From IMG/VR virus record IMGVR_UViG_3300027973_000164, positions 1-29,585 of that record: a DNA stretch of 29,585 bases. One strand, 5' to 3'. A program made the position numbers and the translations under genes. Under the pieces are notes generated by a model. It made no database searches, was not told the origin of the DNA, and saw nothing but the letters and a program-made list of their open reading frames with translations. Below are positions 28,643 through 29,585 of this stretch, piece by piece; the first letter of the stretch is position 1, and every line of letters starts with the position of its first letter. The DNA is from a virus.

Positions 28643-29585
28643 ATGGCAATTACAATACAACAGCAGCCCTATATCTTTACAGCTCTAAAGCAGAAGCTTA
28701 TAGTAGTGGCTACATCTACCAACGTAGGGCAGCCTGGCTTTAGATATGTGATAACAGTAAGCAATGGCACTACTACAAATATCTTTTACGTGCAGCCTAA
28801 TCTTAGTGGCGCACTTGTATTTGACCTTAATCCGGTAGTAAGTTCTGCAATGGATTTAGGAGTAAATAGCACTGATGCAGTGCCATCTCTATTCGCATCC
28901 ACAACAGTACAAGATGCTGCTACATCGCGTAATATTTTGGGCATTAGCACAATTATTCAGGAAGGCTATGAGGTGCTTGGCTTATTTGAGGTGCAGCCTA
29001 CTGAATATTACTTAGATGGCAGCGCATTAATCAATGCAGCTTTTCAAATTAGCGATGGCTTTAATCCTAATCCATCTAATTACTTTGCTTTGTCAGGTGA
29101 TGGTAGTCGCATCATGAGTGATTTATACCGAAGCACCTATGCAATGGATGACTTACTAAGCCAATATTCACTAGGTGTTAAGACGATAGGCATAACAAGC
29201 TTTAGTGATGACTATGGAGTGCTTACTCTTCCTGCAGATGATGGCTCAAATTTAACGGGCAATGCAATAGATGATGTGCAGATAATACAATTTAATGAAG
29301 CAGGTGCACCTATTCAGACCGACACATTAGCTTGTATTATTGCAGCAGGCACTATTAACCATCTTCCTCTTCTACCGGGTAACATAGATGATGCATTCGG
29401 ATTAGATGCAGATTGGCATCACTACTTAATTAACTTTTTAAATAGCGGAGCTGCACCATGTGCAACACCTATAGCTGTATTCAAAGCAGCAGATGAATGC
29501 AGATTTGATAAGATAAGATTAGGCTGGACCAATAGCAGAGGTGGATGGGACTATTTCAATTTTACTAAACGCTCTGAGGAAAATT
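28643..29585 (+). CDS. Tail-tip structural protein, N-terminal part (continues at position 2)
   Basis: The ATG at 28643 opens a frame that stays open to the window end and continues in frame at base 2, for about 426 residues in total. The leader is TTAAATC, with no Shine-Dalgarno site. The N-terminus (MAITIQQQPYIFTALKQKLI) and middle (LFEVQPTEYYLDGSALINAA) suggest a beta-rich structural protein. It is followed in the circle by the 1023-residue tail protein, so a distal-tail or baseplate role is likely. No enzyme motif is seen. Confidence 0.75.
   Translation, partial: MAITIQQQPYIFTALKQKLIVVATSTNVGQPGFRYVITVSNGTTTNIFYVQPNLSGALVFDLNPVVSSAMDLGVNSTDAVPSLFASTTVQDAATSRNILGISTIIQEGYEVLGLFEVQPTEYYLDGSALINAAFQISDGFNPNPSNYFALSGDGSRIMSDLYRSTYAMDDLLSQYSLGVKTIGITSFSDDYGVLTLPADDGSNLTGNAIDDVQIIQFNEAGAPIQTDTLACIIAAGTINHLPLLPGNIDDAFGLDADWHHYLINFLNSGAAPCATPIAVFKAADECRFDKIRLGWTNSRGGWDYFNFTKRSEEN
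29398..29585. repeat. Right copy of terminal direct repeat (circular overlap)
   Basis: Second copy of the 188-base terminal overlap, offset 29,397 from the left copy, with C at 29524 where the left copy has A. It lies inside the tail-protein gene that continues at the left end. Confidence 0.93.

Noticed and set aside
1-29585. A diversity-generating retroelement or anti-phage defence system
   Set aside because: No reverse transcriptase, template/variable repeat pair, restriction enzyme, toxin pair or CRISPR component was recognised.

Overview
The window looks like one complete tailed-phage genome, assembled as a circle and cut inside a tail gene. Its first 188 bases recur as its last 188 bases with one difference, and the open reading frame leaving the right edge continues in frame into the left edge, so the unit is about 29,397 bp. 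Every gene is on the + strand, packed with many 1-30 nt overlaps. The host is most likely a member of the Bacteroidetes. Genes are preceded by A-rich leaders rather than Shine-Dalgarno sites (with a few exceptions), the promoters I can see fit TTG-N19/21-TAnnTTTG, and the structural proteins resemble families seen in Bacteroidetes siphophages. The host call is inference, and no species can be named.

Layout in circular order. The structural region runs from about 23.8 kb across the ends to 12 kb. It holds a terminase-small-like HTH protein, a tail-assembly-chaperone-like gene with a T9 slippery run, and a fibre protein with an unusual N-terminal domain. Next come a gp10-like neck protein, two large tail-tip proteins, a tape measure, an XkdF-like protease, a scaffold candidate and the major capsid protein. 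They are followed by the tail tube, the portal and a connector. The lysis cassette (11.4-13.1 kb) has an L,D-transpeptidase-like enzyme, two holin-like membrane proteins and an out-of-frame overlapping spanin-like pair. It ends at a terminator-like hairpin.

A promoter at 13.12-13.15 kb starts a run of small, probably early genes to 17.74 kb. These include an SSB-like protein with an acidic DDEMPF tail, an HTH protein, a DnaA domain-IV-like protein, a replication-associated protein and an XRE-type regulator. The run ends at an intrinsic terminator (17,782-17,807). A short third unit carries a metallophosphoesterase overlapping the terminase large subunit. After it lies a 445-bp gene-free, repeat-rich region with two TTATNCACA-type DnaA boxes, which is my best origin candidate. 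Then come a VRR-NUC nuclease, a sigma-70-like protein, a Cys-rich protein and a small membrane protein.

A second gene-free region (22,295-22,708) is the most unusual stretch. It has a 14-bp RNA hairpin whose loop is complementary to an upstream segment, then a second hairpin with the same TTTTTATAG tail 120 nt further on. These are followed by a 54-nt polypyrimidine mirror repeat of the type that can form H-DNA, and a cluster of perfect palindromes. A HAD-family phosphatase and small genes follow, leading back into the structural region.
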